Part shown: positions 1 through 8,162 of the stretch, piece by piece
How positions within the stretch are numbered: the stretch's first letter is position 1
How the letters are laid out: each line of letters begins with the position of its first letter
Made by a program: the position numbers and the translations under genes
Source: Butyrivibrio proteoclasticus B316
Lineage (GTDB): Bacteria; Bacillota; Clostridia; Lachnospirales; Lachnospiraceae
Assembly (NCBI RefSeq): GCF_000145035.1
Contig: NC_014387.1
Location: forward strand, 186,001 to 250,000
Reading direction: 5' to 3'
DNA: 64,000 nucleotides
The notes under the pieces: model-generated
Told to the model about the DNA's origin: nothing
The model's input: the letters and a program-made list of their open reading frames with translations, nothing else
The model's database searches: none

Positions 1-722
1 TTATATGTGGACCTCAAAATGAAAAATTTGATAGATATGATGTTCGATATATTGACTTAGGTGAGTTTAGAGATGATTGTTATGCCGAGATTAGCAGAAA
101 GAAAAATGTTATAGCAAAAGAAGCAAAGAATGACAATTTGTTAATTGCGCATGATAGATATGTTCTACCTCAAAATTTTTTTATTGGGTTTGAAAAATAT
201 GGGTATGATTTTGGGTATGTAACAGTTAGGCAATCATACACTAATGGAGATGAATATCCTGCGTTTTGCAGGATGGACAATTATCTGCTGTGGGGGAATC
301 CTGTTAGAGTTGATAATTATAATTATCTATTTCCCAGTGCGTTTTTAAACGGGGGATTATTGATATTCAAAACATATCTGTTAAGAAATATTGGTTTTAA
401 TAAACTTCTTATGTGGAATCAAATGGAAGATGTTGAATTAACGAAGTCGTTTCAAGAACATTCTATTATTCCTAGAGTTAATTTTTTTGTTGAAGCTGTC
501 ACAATTGGGGTGAATACAGATTATACGGGGACCTTTAAATTAGAAGATACAGGGAGTTTAGTCAGTGCATGGGGCCATGATAATACACCATATTCCATTA
601 GACCTAAATTTGCAGATAGTAAAATTGTTAAAAAATTGCAATATATTGCTATTTTCTTTCCTAAGAGATTAAAGAGCAATAAAGTTTATAGAAAAATGGT
701 AGATTTTATTTTATCTAAGTAA
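1..722 (+). CDS. Glycosyltransferase, C-terminal part (starts before the window)
   Basis: The frame is open from the first bases of the window, so the gene begins upstream. A TTG at 138 lies inside the reading frame and is not a credible start. The visible 240 residues include the stretch NLLIAHDRYVLP, followed later by a WNQMEDVELTKSF stretch. Both fit the acceptor-side half of a family-2-like (GT-A fold) glycosyltransferase, in which an acidic ED pair often follows the sugar-binding site. No membrane segment is visible. It is followed after 11 bases by another glycosyltransferase and then by GDP-mannose genes, so it probably adds a sugar to a cell-surface polysaccharide. Donor and acceptor cannot be read from the sequence. 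The family assignment is moderate. Confidence 0.6.
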   Translation, partial: ICGPQNEKFDRYDVRYIDLGEFRDDCYAEISRKKNVIAKEAKNDNLLIAHDRYVLPQNFFIGFEKYGYDFGYVTVRQSYTNGDEYPAFCRMDNYLLWGNPVRVDNYNYLFPSAFLNGGLLIFKTYLLRNIGFNKLLMWNQMEDVELTKSFQEHSIIPRVNFFVEAVTIGVNTDYTGTFKLEDTGSLVSAWGHDNTPYSIRPKFADSKIVKKLQYIAIFFPKRLKSNKVYRKMVDFILSK

Positions 723-733
723 GGTGGGTATAA

Positions 734-1882
734 ATGAAAAAAATAGCTTTTTTAGTTGAATCAGAATATGGTGAGAAACATTTTGGAGTACGTAACTATT
801 TCTCTACAATCTTTAATTCATTGGAAGAAAAATATGATGTTGATTATATAACGTATTCAACATGCCGGCAAGGAGTGCTTTGGTATAGGGTGCTAGAGGA
901 TAAGCGGCCAAAAGATATCCAAACTGACAGTATTAGTATTACAAATAATAGGCAATTTTCTTATAAAAAATATATCTCAAATAAAAAAAATAAAGTGCTA
1001 GATAAAAAATGCTATTATTTCCAATATTTAGGGACGGATTTAGAGAATGAAAAATACGATGCATGTATTATTACAAATCCTTGGTTACTGACACCAATTG
1101 TAGATATTAAATCTCCAAAGATTATAGGAATAGTATATGACTTAGTTCCTAATGAATATTCTCTGGTTAAGTCAGTTCCGCCGATAGATTTTGCTAGTGA
1201 ACATAACATTGGTTACGAATATTACAATAAACATTGTAATGCAATTATAGCTATTTCTAAGCAAACGATGGATCAATATCGTAGGTATTACTCTTCCGCA
1301 AGTGGGAAGATATCTTTTTTTCCTCCTTTTATGCCCTATCATTTTGAATGTGGTTTTCATAATGAACATGAGATTAAAGAGAATTCTATAATTTTGGCAG
1401 CCCCATTTGATTTAAGAAAGGGATTAAAGAAAATACCTAAATTATTAAATCCAATAAAGGACTGGATTGATAAAATTTATATTTTTGGTGAACCAAGGTG
1501 CGCCATTTCGGATTTTGACGAATTTTTCAAAGAAATAGATGCAAGAATAAAAATCGTATATTATCCTACGATTTCATATGTCGATTTAATCGATTTATAT
1601 AGTAAATGTAAGGTTTTATTATTTCCATCAAAAGAAGAGGGATTAGGATTGCCAATTATAGAAGCACAAGTCTGTGGATGTAGACCTGTGACGACAAACG
1701 AAGAACCAATGAATCAATTGACGCTTAATGGAAGTTACTTGTTATCTGATGATGACGAACAAGATTCGAAAGAAATCGCAAAAATGTTGAAGGAAGAATT
1801 CGATTACGATGAATTGAAGCGTGTTGCCCGAAGGGAGTTTTCTATAAAAAGGGTAATTGAAATGATAGAAAAAATCATTTGA
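734..1882 (+). CDS. Glycosyltransferase, GT4-like (GT-B fold)
   Basis: A 382-residue protein with the layout of a retaining GT-B glycosyltransferase. The C-terminal half carries the donor-binding EX7E motif, SKEEGLGLPIIEAQ, with E302 and E310. A stretch beginning ILAAPFDLRKGLKKIP corresponds to the start of the donor domain. The N-terminal half (about 1-200) would bind the acceptor. GGTGGG at 723-728 serves as the ribosome site for the ATG at 734. It follows the previous glycosyltransferase closely and precedes the GDP-mannose pyrophosphorylase, so a mannose or deoxymannose donor is plausible but unproven. It lacks a signal peptide and would act at the inner face of the membrane. Confidence 0.8.
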   Translation: MKKIAFLVESEYGEKHFGVRNYFSTIFNSLEEKYDVDYITYSTCRQGVLWYRVLEDKRPKDIQTDSISITNNRQFSYKKYISNKKNKVLDKKCYYFQYLGTDLENEKYDACIITNPWLLTPIVDIKSPKIIGIVYDLVPNEYSLVKSVPPIDFASEHNIGYEYYNKHCNAIIAISKQTMDQYRRYYSSASGKISFFPPFMPYHFECGFHNEHEIKENSIILAAPFDLRKGLKKIPKLLNPIKDWIDKIYIFGEPRCAISDFDEFFKEIDARIKIVYYPTISYVDLIDLYSKCKVLLFPSKEEGLGLPIIEAQVCGCRPVTTNEEPMNQLTLNGSYLLSDDDEQDSKEIAKMLKEEFDYDELKRVARREFSIKRVIEMIEKII

Positions 1883-1948
1883 GTAATTAATTTAGCGATT
1901 TTGGTTGAATTAGTAATACCTTGCGGATAAATGTGGAAGGATTTGTAT

Positions 1949-3301
1949 ATGAATACAATTTTATTGTCAGGTGGTTCAGGTAAGCGCTTGTGGCCACTGT
2001 CTAATGATATTAGAAGTAAACAATTTATAAAAATATTTAGAACAAACAATGGAATATATGAGTCAATGTTGCAGCGTATGTATACAGGATTAAAGAATGC
2101 AGATAACGGCTGCGATATAACAATAGCTACATCTAAGAATCAGGTATCTACTATCCATAATCAACTAGAAGAAGGATATTCACTATCAGTTGAGCCATTC
2201 AGGAAAAATACCTTTCCTGCGATTGTCTTAGCAGCAAATTATCTTCATGAGATAAAGCGGATAAGCATGGATGAAAGCGTTGTCGTCTGTCCTATTGATT
2301 CTTATGTGGAAGATGATTTTTTTAAATCTATTAAAGAATTGTATAGACATGTTGGTTTATCAGAATCAAAAATACTAATCATGGGTGTTACGCCAACTTA
2401 CCCAAGTGAAAAATATGGTTATGTAATTCCTGTAGACAAAGCGCAATTCAGTGAGGTTACTGCATTTGCTGAGAAACCAGATAAAGAATGTGCTCAGCAG
2501 TTCATCGATAAAGGCGCTTTGTGGAACTGTGGTGTTTTTGCGTTCAAACTAGGATATCTTATAGATAAATCTCACGAACTATTAGATTACACGGGATATA
2601 GTGATTTACTAGATAAATATGCATCTCTAGATAGCATTAGTTTTGATAATGCAATTTTAGAGAAAGAGAAAATGATAGAAGTCATGAAATATGAAGGTAA
2701 ATGGAAGGATTTGGGAACCTGGAACACTCTCACTGAGGAAATGGACGATTCTATTCTGGGGAAGGGTGTTATAGCAGATAGTTGTCAGAACGTTCATTTA
2801 GTTAATAGTTTGGATATTCCCGTTCTTTGTATGGGAGTAAAAAATGTAGTTATATCTGCTTCTCCAGAAGGAATATTAGTTTCTGACAAAAAAGAATCCA
2901 GTTATCTAAAAAAATATGTTGAGAGTTTTGACAACACAATCAAATTTACAGAGAAGAGCTGGGGCACTTACCGTGTCATAGATATTGAACCATCAAGCAT
3001 GACTGTAAGAGCTACCTTAAAAAAAGGTCATGGCATGAGCTATCACGCCCATGCTAATAGGGATGAATCTTGGAATATTACTTCAGGATCAGGAGTTGTT
3101 GTTATAGATGGGGTAGAAAAAGCTGTTGAAGCAGGAGATGTAGTTGTTATAAGAGCTGGCTATAAACATACAATTAAAGCTCTTACAGACATGGAATTGA
3201 TAGAGGTTCAGTTTGGAACCAACATAGATGTTAAAGACAAAGTGAAATACGATTTGACTAATGATTTTGAGAGCTGCAGCCGCTACGATGATTCAATCTA
3301 A
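1949..3301 (+). CDS. manC: Mannose-1-phosphate guanylyltransferase / phosphomannose isomerase, type II
   Basis: Makes GDP-mannose from mannose-1-phosphate and GTP, and may also interconvert fructose-6-P and mannose-6-P. The N-terminus has the nucleotidyltransferase signature LSGGSGKRLWPLSN. The middle keeps the FAEKPD and WNCGVFAF motifs of the family. From about residue 330 there is a cupin-type isomerase domain with the pattern YHAHANRDESWNITSG, as in AlgA/ManC. Total length of 450 residues is near the usual 460-480. An upstream in-frame ATG at 1931 exists, but the ATG at 1949 has a GGAAGG site eight bases before it and begins right at the conserved domain, so I chose 1949. The product feeds the reductase that follows and the nearby glycosyltransferases. 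Confidence 0.9.
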   Translation: MNTILLSGGSGKRLWPLSNDIRSKQFIKIFRTNNGIYESMLQRMYTGLKNADNGCDITIATSKNQVSTIHNQLEEGYSLSVEPFRKNTFPAIVLAANYLHEIKRISMDESVVVCPIDSYVEDDFFKSIKELYRHVGLSESKILIMGVTPTYPSEKYGYVIPVDKAQFSEVTAFAEKPDKECAQQFIDKGALWNCGVFAFKLGYLIDKSHELLDYTGYSDLLDKYASLDSISFDNAILEKEKMIEVMKYEGKWKDLGTWNTLTEEMDDSILGKGVIADSCQNVHLVNSLDIPVLCMGVKNVVISASPEGILVSDKKESSYLKKYVESFDNTIKFTEKSWGTYRVIDIEPSSMTVRATLKKGHGMSYHAHANRDESWNITSGSGVVVIDGVEKAVEAGDVVVIRAGYKHTIKALTDMELIEVQFGTNIDVKDKVKYDLTNDFESCSRYDDSI

Positions 3302-3333
3302 TATGTTATGTCAGTAAAAGAAAGGATACTCCT

Positions 3334-4269
3334 ATGAAGAAAGCGTTAATTTTTGGAATGGACGGTTTTGTTGGAAAGTACATGGCGGAAGAACTTATTC
3401 AAAACGGCTATGAGGTATATGCATGTAGCCGATTCGGCAATCATGATCACCCTTATGATGGTTGGTATAGCTGTGATCTTAACAGTACTGATCAGGTGAA
3501 AAATGTCATAGCAGAAGTTGGACCCACACACGTTATCAACCTTGCAGGACAAAGTAATGTTGGTATTTCATGGAGAATACCAAAACTTACTATTGAGACA
3601 AATGTATGTGGAGCAATTAACATTATAGAAGCTGTCCATGAATGTGATTTGAATATTAGCATCTTAATGATCGGTTCAAGTGAAGAATATGGCGTTTCTG
3701 ATACGGACCTATCTGAGGATAGTTTATTAAATGCTTCTAATCCATATGGAATATCAAAGATGATGCTAGAAAGATTCTGCGAAATATATAGAAAACGATA
3801 TGGAATGAAGCTTCACTACGTACGGCCATTCAATCATACTGGTGTGGGACAAAACGATAACTTTGTAATTCCTTCATGGTGCAAACAGGTTGCTGCAATA
3901 TCTAAAAGTGGTAAACCAGGGTGCATGTTTGTCGGAAATCTGGATATAGTTAGGGATTTTTCAAATGTAAAAGATATTGTCAGAGCATATAGACTGATTA
4001 TCGAGAGTGACGATAGTGAAATAGTCTATAACGTTGGCAGTGGTAATTGTATTCCACTGAAAGAAATATTAAATCATGTTATTTCTCTTTGTGACCAAGA
4101 GATAACTGTTCAGGTTGATCCTAAGCTGTTAAGACCGATAGAAAATCCATATATATGTTGTAATGCGAGTCTTCTAAGAAAAAGACTTGGTTGGGAACCG
4201 CAGTATGATATACGTAGGACGGTTGAGGAAATATATGGATATTTTATAGAAAAAACTTCAAAAGGTTGA
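3334..4269 (+). CDS. rmd: GDP-6-deoxy-D-mannose reductase (NAD-dependent epimerase/dehydratase family)
   Basis: An extended short-chain dehydrogenase of 311 residues. The nucleotide-binding glycines G8, G11 and G14 are present, and the catalytic pair is Y138 and K142 in NPYGISK. The stretch RPFNHTGVGQ followed by FVIPSWCKQVAAI is characteristic of GDP-4-dehydro-6-deoxymannose reductases, which make GDP-D-rhamnose. Coupling to manC supports a GDP-mannose route. The required GDP-mannose 4,6-dehydratase is not in the window and may lie upstream. A relative such as GDP-talose synthase or GDP-mannose dehydratase itself is possible, but the length and the RPFNH motif favour the reductase. Confidence 0.75.
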   Translation: MKKALIFGMDGFVGKYMAEELIQNGYEVYACSRFGNHDHPYDGWYSCDLNSTDQVKNVIAEVGPTHVINLAGQSNVGISWRIPKLTIETNVCGAINIIEAVHECDLNISILMIGSSEEYGVSDTDLSEDSLLNASNPYGISKMMLERFCEIYRKRYGMKLHYVRPFNHTGVGQNDNFVIPSWCKQVAAISKSGKPGCMFVGNLDIVRDFSNVKDIVRAYRLIIESDDSEIVYNVGSGNCIPLKEILNHVISLCDQEITVQVDPKLLRPIENPYICCNASLLRKRLGWEPQYDIRRTVEEIYGYFIEKTSKG

Positions 4270-4701
4270 ATTAGAATAATCCGAATTAAGTATTGTGATG
4301 AGTGTTTTTGAATAGTGTTAGCATCGGGTGATACTGGCCAAACATCATCGGAGAATTTTGACCAATATCCATCGGAATGAAATAATCATGCGTTATATTG
4401 GTTTTGGTTGCGTCTTGCGTGACAAGGGCAGCCGTTGCTGCCTTAGGTGCCAACTTACATAAAATAATGATACAGTCAATGGTGCTTCAGCAAGCGTAGC
4501 GATCCATTGACTGCAGCTATATTCTATGTAACCAGAGACCTTGGTTATCTATATTCGATGATATCTGGCTAAAATAATCCGATGCTGAATGGTTAAAGTC
4601 ACCCAACGCCAACATAGTGATTAATGCGATTGGCATAAAACAGACTTTCAGCATGATTTTATGTACTATGATTGAGCTTGTATTTTATGATTGAGGATCG
4701 T
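4270..4701. other. Non-coding stretch with insertion-sequence-like repeats
   Basis: I find no gene here. Around 4334-4378 two similar units lie close together, GGCCAAACATCATCGGA and GACCAATATCCATCGGA. Variants in similar or reverse sense appear near 4565-4605, for example CTGGCTAAAATAATCCGATG. A perfect hairpin GGCAGC-CGTT-GCTGCC sits at 4427-4442, and the inverted repeat GTCAATGG/CCATTGAC at 4475-4482 and 4504-4511. Repeated subterminal motifs are typical of the ends of IS21-like elements, so this may be the scar of a lost element. That reading is inference. It separates the GDP-sugar genes from the next gene. Confidence 0.4.
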
Positions 4702-6981
4702 ATGGAACGGACTATACACATATGTATAATATGGGGAACTGCAAGGAAATATGAGGAATCCATAAAAGCAGTGGTAAGGAGCAAGTTCACTATTCTTGCT
4801 GAATACGAAGTGCAGTGGGATGAAGATAAATTCGGCTTTAATTTAACCTCTTTATATGAAGAAAACTTTATTTACGATAGATTTCAACAAAAAATAAGAG
4901 GGACAGGGCCATTTCTAGTGCTTGTAGTCGAAGATTCTCAGCCATATTTTCGGATGCAATCTACCAGAAGGGGAATGGAACTTCTGAATGATAATGCATT
5001 CACCGTCAAGAATAAAGTCAGAAGTGAAATTACACATACCTTTAATTTCCATACAAGTATCAATTATGAAGAAACAAGGAACAATTTTGTTAAGTTATTC
5101 GGTATAAGTTTAACTGATTATATAGAAGAAGGTATTTTTCCTGCTGAGAGAGTCTACTTAAAAAGAAATTGCACCGGAGTCGATGGATGGAAAAGCCTTT
5201 CGGAGTTCTTTTACGCTATTAATGAAACAACAAAGTATGTTGTTTTACGAAATTATGAAAAATTACCTGATAGACATAGATATGACCCAGATGGAGACAT
5301 TGATATTCTGGTAGAAAAACTTCCTGTATTCCTTTGCGTTATTAACCCACAAGTGTATGAGACGGAAAATGCATATCAGTTTTTTAACTGGATACAAATA
5401 GGTGATCAGAAAATTCTTATCCATGTAAAGTATGTTGGAGACCACTATTACGATAAAATCATTGAAACCCGACTTTTGGAACGTCGAATAAAGAACAACA
5501 TGGGAATATATGTCCCTGATACAGAGTTGTATTTTTGGACTTTACTTTATCATGGATTATTTCACAAAGAGAATTACGAAAAGTATATATCTGTATTGGA
5601 AACAATAGCACCTCAAATAGGCGTTTTGTTTAAACCAGATAAAGAATATTTGTGTTGTCTACTGAGTGACTATTTGCGCAACAATGGTTGCAGATGCAAA
5701 TTGCATTTGGATGCAGGAGCTGCATCTCTTCAGACTCAGAATTTTAGAGGGGAACACTTAATTGACGATAACTTTGTTTTTTATGTGTTTAAGGATGAGA
5801 TATCTGTTCTGATTGTTTGGGAATACCTCATATATGACAACCCTAAACTTTTTTCAAGATTTGTTCAGCACTATGATTCGTTGTTCCTGCTTGAAAAGCA
5901 CGTGTTGATAAATGCAAATGGTATATACGAGAAATATAGAGAAAAGGCTAAGGCTAACGAGTATTTATGGAAATATGTGCCAAGAGGTGGTTGCGTTTCA
6001 GAGTTAAAATATGTACATGAGCCAGGCGAAAAACCTTATTTTTCGAAGAAATTCTTATCAGATGAGGATTCGGTTGAAATCTACGGCTTGATCTACAAAA
6101 ACGAGAATAAAGTTTTATGGATTGAAGGAAAACAATTAGATTGTGTTTGGAAGAAGCACTTCTTTTCAGTAAAGACAGAAGAGCGATTAAATATGCTCTT
6201 AAAGGATATTTGTGAATATTTTGAATATATATTTACAATGTTTTCTATCGATGATTGGACATTATCCGGTGAAATTTGGGATGGAAAACCGCAGAACTGT
6301 TTTTTGGTAAATGGAAAGAACTATTGCTTGTTTGACAAGGAAGCCACATCGGAACACCCAATTACCAAAGAATTTTTAGTTAAAAAGTGTTTAAATGAAG
6401 TGTCCCGGCAGGACTTTTTGTATTTGGACAAACAAGAATATGATTTCTTGAAAAATGAGATTTTTAAGCACTTTGGAATTGAAGAGAACGATTTTGATGA
6501 CGTAACTATAAAACAGCATAGTGATGCAGTAGTAGAGATACTGAACCTGACAGGTAAATATCCTACAGTAGAAAGTGTTATAGATGCTTCATTTATGCAG
6601 GATGACTTAATGCTTATAGAAAGACATCGTTTGATGAATTATGATCAAACGATTGATTTGCTGTGTAATAGAATCAGTTCTCAAGATGGCAGAACAAAGC
6701 GTCAAGATGAAAGAGTGCTCAAATTAGAGCAAAGAATTAGAGAATTAGAACAAAGCGTGGAAGATAAAGATAGTTATATTGAGCGGCAACAAAAATATCA
6801 AGATGAAAAAGAGCTGGAATTAGAGCAAAGAATAACAGAACTAGATAAAAGTGTAGATGATTGTAATCGGATTATTTCATTGCAAAAAGAATATCTAGAG
6901 AGAATAGAATGCAGTGTTACGTACCGGTTGGGGTATCTTCTATTATGGATTCCAAAGAAAATTATTCATATGTTTTTCTAA
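4702..6981 (+). CDS. Large multidomain protein with nucleotidyltransferase-like motif and C-terminal coiled coil
   Basis: I do not recognise the whole protein. The first 150 residues resemble nothing I can name. At about residues 190-210 the stretch DPDGDIDILV has the D-x-D spacing of MNT-type nucleotidyltransferases, followed by the pattern LYFWTLLYHGLFHK seen in such domains of polysaccharide clusters. A later section (about 430-600) holds PQNCFLVNGKNYCLFDKEA, which resembles a motif of sugar methyltransferases or kinases of surface-polysaccharide loci. Residues about 670-740 are a coiled coil rich in E, K and Q. The last 20 residues, SVTYRLGYLLLWIPKK, look like a membrane-surface tail common in glycan-modifying enzymes. 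Starts are uncertain: TTG 4672, ATG 4687 or ATG 4702. The last has GAGGAT just before it, rather close. The role is probably polymer modification or chain-length control. Confidence 0.5.
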   Translation: MERTIHICIIWGTARKYEESIKAVVRSKFTILAEYEVQWDEDKFGFNLTSLYEENFIYDRFQQKIRGTGPFLVLVVEDSQPYFRMQSTRRGMELLNDNAFTVKNKVRSEITHTFNFHTSINYEETRNNFVKLFGISLTDYIEEGIFPAERVYLKRNCTGVDGWKSLSEFFYAINETTKYVVLRNYEKLPDRHRYDPDGDIDILVEKLPVFLCVINPQVYETENAYQFFNWIQIGDQKILIHVKYVGDHYYDKIIETRLLERRIKNNMGIYVPDTELYFWTLLYHGLFHKENYEKYISVLETIAPQIGVLFKPDKEYLCCLLSDYLRNNGCRCKLHLDAGAASLQTQNFRGEHLIDDNFVFYVFKDEISVLIVWEYLIYDNPKLFSRFVQHYDSLFLLEKHVLINANGIYEKYREKAKANEYLWKYVPRGGCVSELKYVHEPGEKPYFSKKFLSDEDSVEIYGLIYKNENKVLWIEGKQLDCVWKKHFFSVKTEERLNMLLKDICEYFEYIFTMFSIDDWTLSGEIWDGKPQNCFLVNGKNYCLFDKEATSEHPITKEFLVKKCLNEVSRQDFLYLDKQEYDFLKNEIFKHFGIEENDFDDVTIKQHSDAVVEILNLTGKYPTVESVIDASFMQDDLMLIERHRLMNYDQTIDLLCNRISSQDGRTKRQDERVLKLEQRIRELEQSVEDKDSYIERQQKYQDEKELELEQRITELDKSVDDCNRIISLQKEYLERIECSVTYRLGYLLLWIPKKIIHMFF

Positions 6982-7052
6982 GAATGGATGCAAAGATTCT
7001 TGAATTAGTTCATGTTTTGCACTTTACTAATCCAATGGGGTACAACTTTTTA

Positions 7053-7078
7053 AATCGGTCTGCCACGGCAGACCGATT
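7053..7078. terminator. Perfect inverted repeat, possible terminator
   Basis: Twelve-base arms AATCGGTCTGCC and GGCAGACCGATT are separated by two bases, 72 bases after the stop of the large gene. No U-tract follows on either strand, so it could be a factor-independent terminator of poor quality, an operator or a relic of an element end. Confidence 0.4.
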
Positions 7079-7110
7079 GTTAAACATTATTATGAATCGA
7101 GCGATAGTGA

Positions 7111-7305
7111 CTACTCAACGTTTATCTGCTCAAATAGTTCGTTAATAGTTACGCCAGATAACTTTAATTCATCTTTTAACTGAACTCTGATTGAGTCATC
7201 GGATGCATTAAGACTTTTGGCGAAACGTATTATAATTAGAGAACTTTTAAATTTATGGTTATCTCCGCTTTCTGTTTGAGCTGTGTAATGGTGTAGTCGA
7301 TAACA
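7111..7305 (-). pseudogene. Gene relic, C-terminal fragment of unknown protein
   Basis: On the minus strand an open frame of 64 codons ends in TAG and has no usable start codon. It reads like a genuine protein end: SLNASDDSIRVQLKDELKL followed by SGVTINELFEQINVE. Just upstream a different frame gives another protein-like segment, DYTITQLKQKAEITINLKV, which suggests a frameshifted remnant. The family is not recognised. It lies in the 400-base gap between the large multidomain gene and the exporter permease; apart from this and the hairpin at 7053 I see nothing else in that gap. Confidence 0.35.
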
Positions 7306-7379
7306 TCAATGTCAGTATTGGTAGTGGTTTGTTTCTCCTATGAAACTATATGTTTTAGCATTTGGGTGAGGTGTTTTCT

Positions 7380-8162
7380 ATGTTCATAACTGATATCAAG
7401 AATATTTGGATATTCAGAGATATGATCTTTGAACTAACACATAGAGAACTTAGAGGAAAGTATAAGGGTTCTGTACTTGGATTCTTATGGACATACATCA
7501 ATCCGCTTATGCAGATTCTGGTGTATGCATTTGTCTTTTCACAGATATTTAGAAGTGGAATTGAGAAGTTCCATTTGTATCTGATTGTTAGTATGTTTCC
7601 GTTCAATTTTTTTACTGGAGGTGTTCTCCAGGGGCTTGGAAGCGTCAGGTATCAGGGCGACCTGGTTAAGAAAGTCTATTTTCCAAGGCAGATTCTGCCT
7701 ATAGTTTCGCTTACTGTGAATTTTGTAAACCTTCTTATCTCTTTTGGCATTATCTATAGTATTTTGTTGATCTCTGGATGGGGTATCAATCTGAGGATTC
7801 AGTTGTGGCTTATTCCAGTTCTTTTGACTGAGTATGTATTTGCTCTGGGGCTGGCATTTCTGCTGGCTGCAGTTGAGGTGTATTTTAGGGATATTGAGCA
7901 TATCGTGTCGGTACTGATGATGGTGTGGATGTACGTGACACCGATGTTCTATAGCATAGAGATAATACCCGAGAAGTTTCTTAAGTTCTTTTACTGTAAT
8001 CCGATGTTGTACATTATCAGTATGTTCCAGCAGATTCTGTATTATAAGGTGGCTCCGGACCTGAGGTACATGGGAAGGGCAGTGTGCTTTGCGATTGCAT
8101 TCCTCATAGTAGGCAGCATTGTGTTCAAAGTACTTGAGAAGAGATTTGCGGAGGAACTGTGA
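7380..8162 (+). CDS. ABC-2 type polysaccharide exporter permease (TagG/Wzm-like)
   Basis: A membrane protein of 260 residues with six likely transmembrane helices. The N-terminal signature LTHRELRGKYKGSVLGFLWT is typical of Wzm/TagG permeases that export O-antigen, teichoic acid or other polymers. The later stretch YVTPMFYSIEIIPEKF and the NPMLYIISMFQ stretch are also characteristic. The ATG at 7380 is preceded by GGTGAGGTG with six bases of spacing; the TTG at 7362 lies in front of that site and is unlikely. Its stop overlaps the ATPase start in TGATG, so the two are translationally coupled. Together they would flip the glycan made by the preceding enzymes. Confidence 0.9.
   Translation: MFITDIKNIWIFRDMIFELTHRELRGKYKGSVLGFLWTYINPLMQILVYAFVFSQIFRSGIEKFHLYLIVSMFPFNFFTGGVLQGLGSVRYQGDLVKKVYFPRQILPIVSLTVNFVNLLISFGIIYSILLISGWGINLRIQLWLIPVLLTEYVFALGLAFLLAAVEVYFRDIEHIVSVLMMVWMYVTPMFYSIEIIPEKFLKFFYCNPMLYIISMFQQILYYKVAPDLRYMGRAVCFAIAFLIVGSIVFKVLEKRFAEEL

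Noticed and set aside
6909..7145. Plus-strand frame at the end of the large multidomain gene
   Set aside because: It starts inside the real gene in another frame and runs across a hairpin; no ribosome site.
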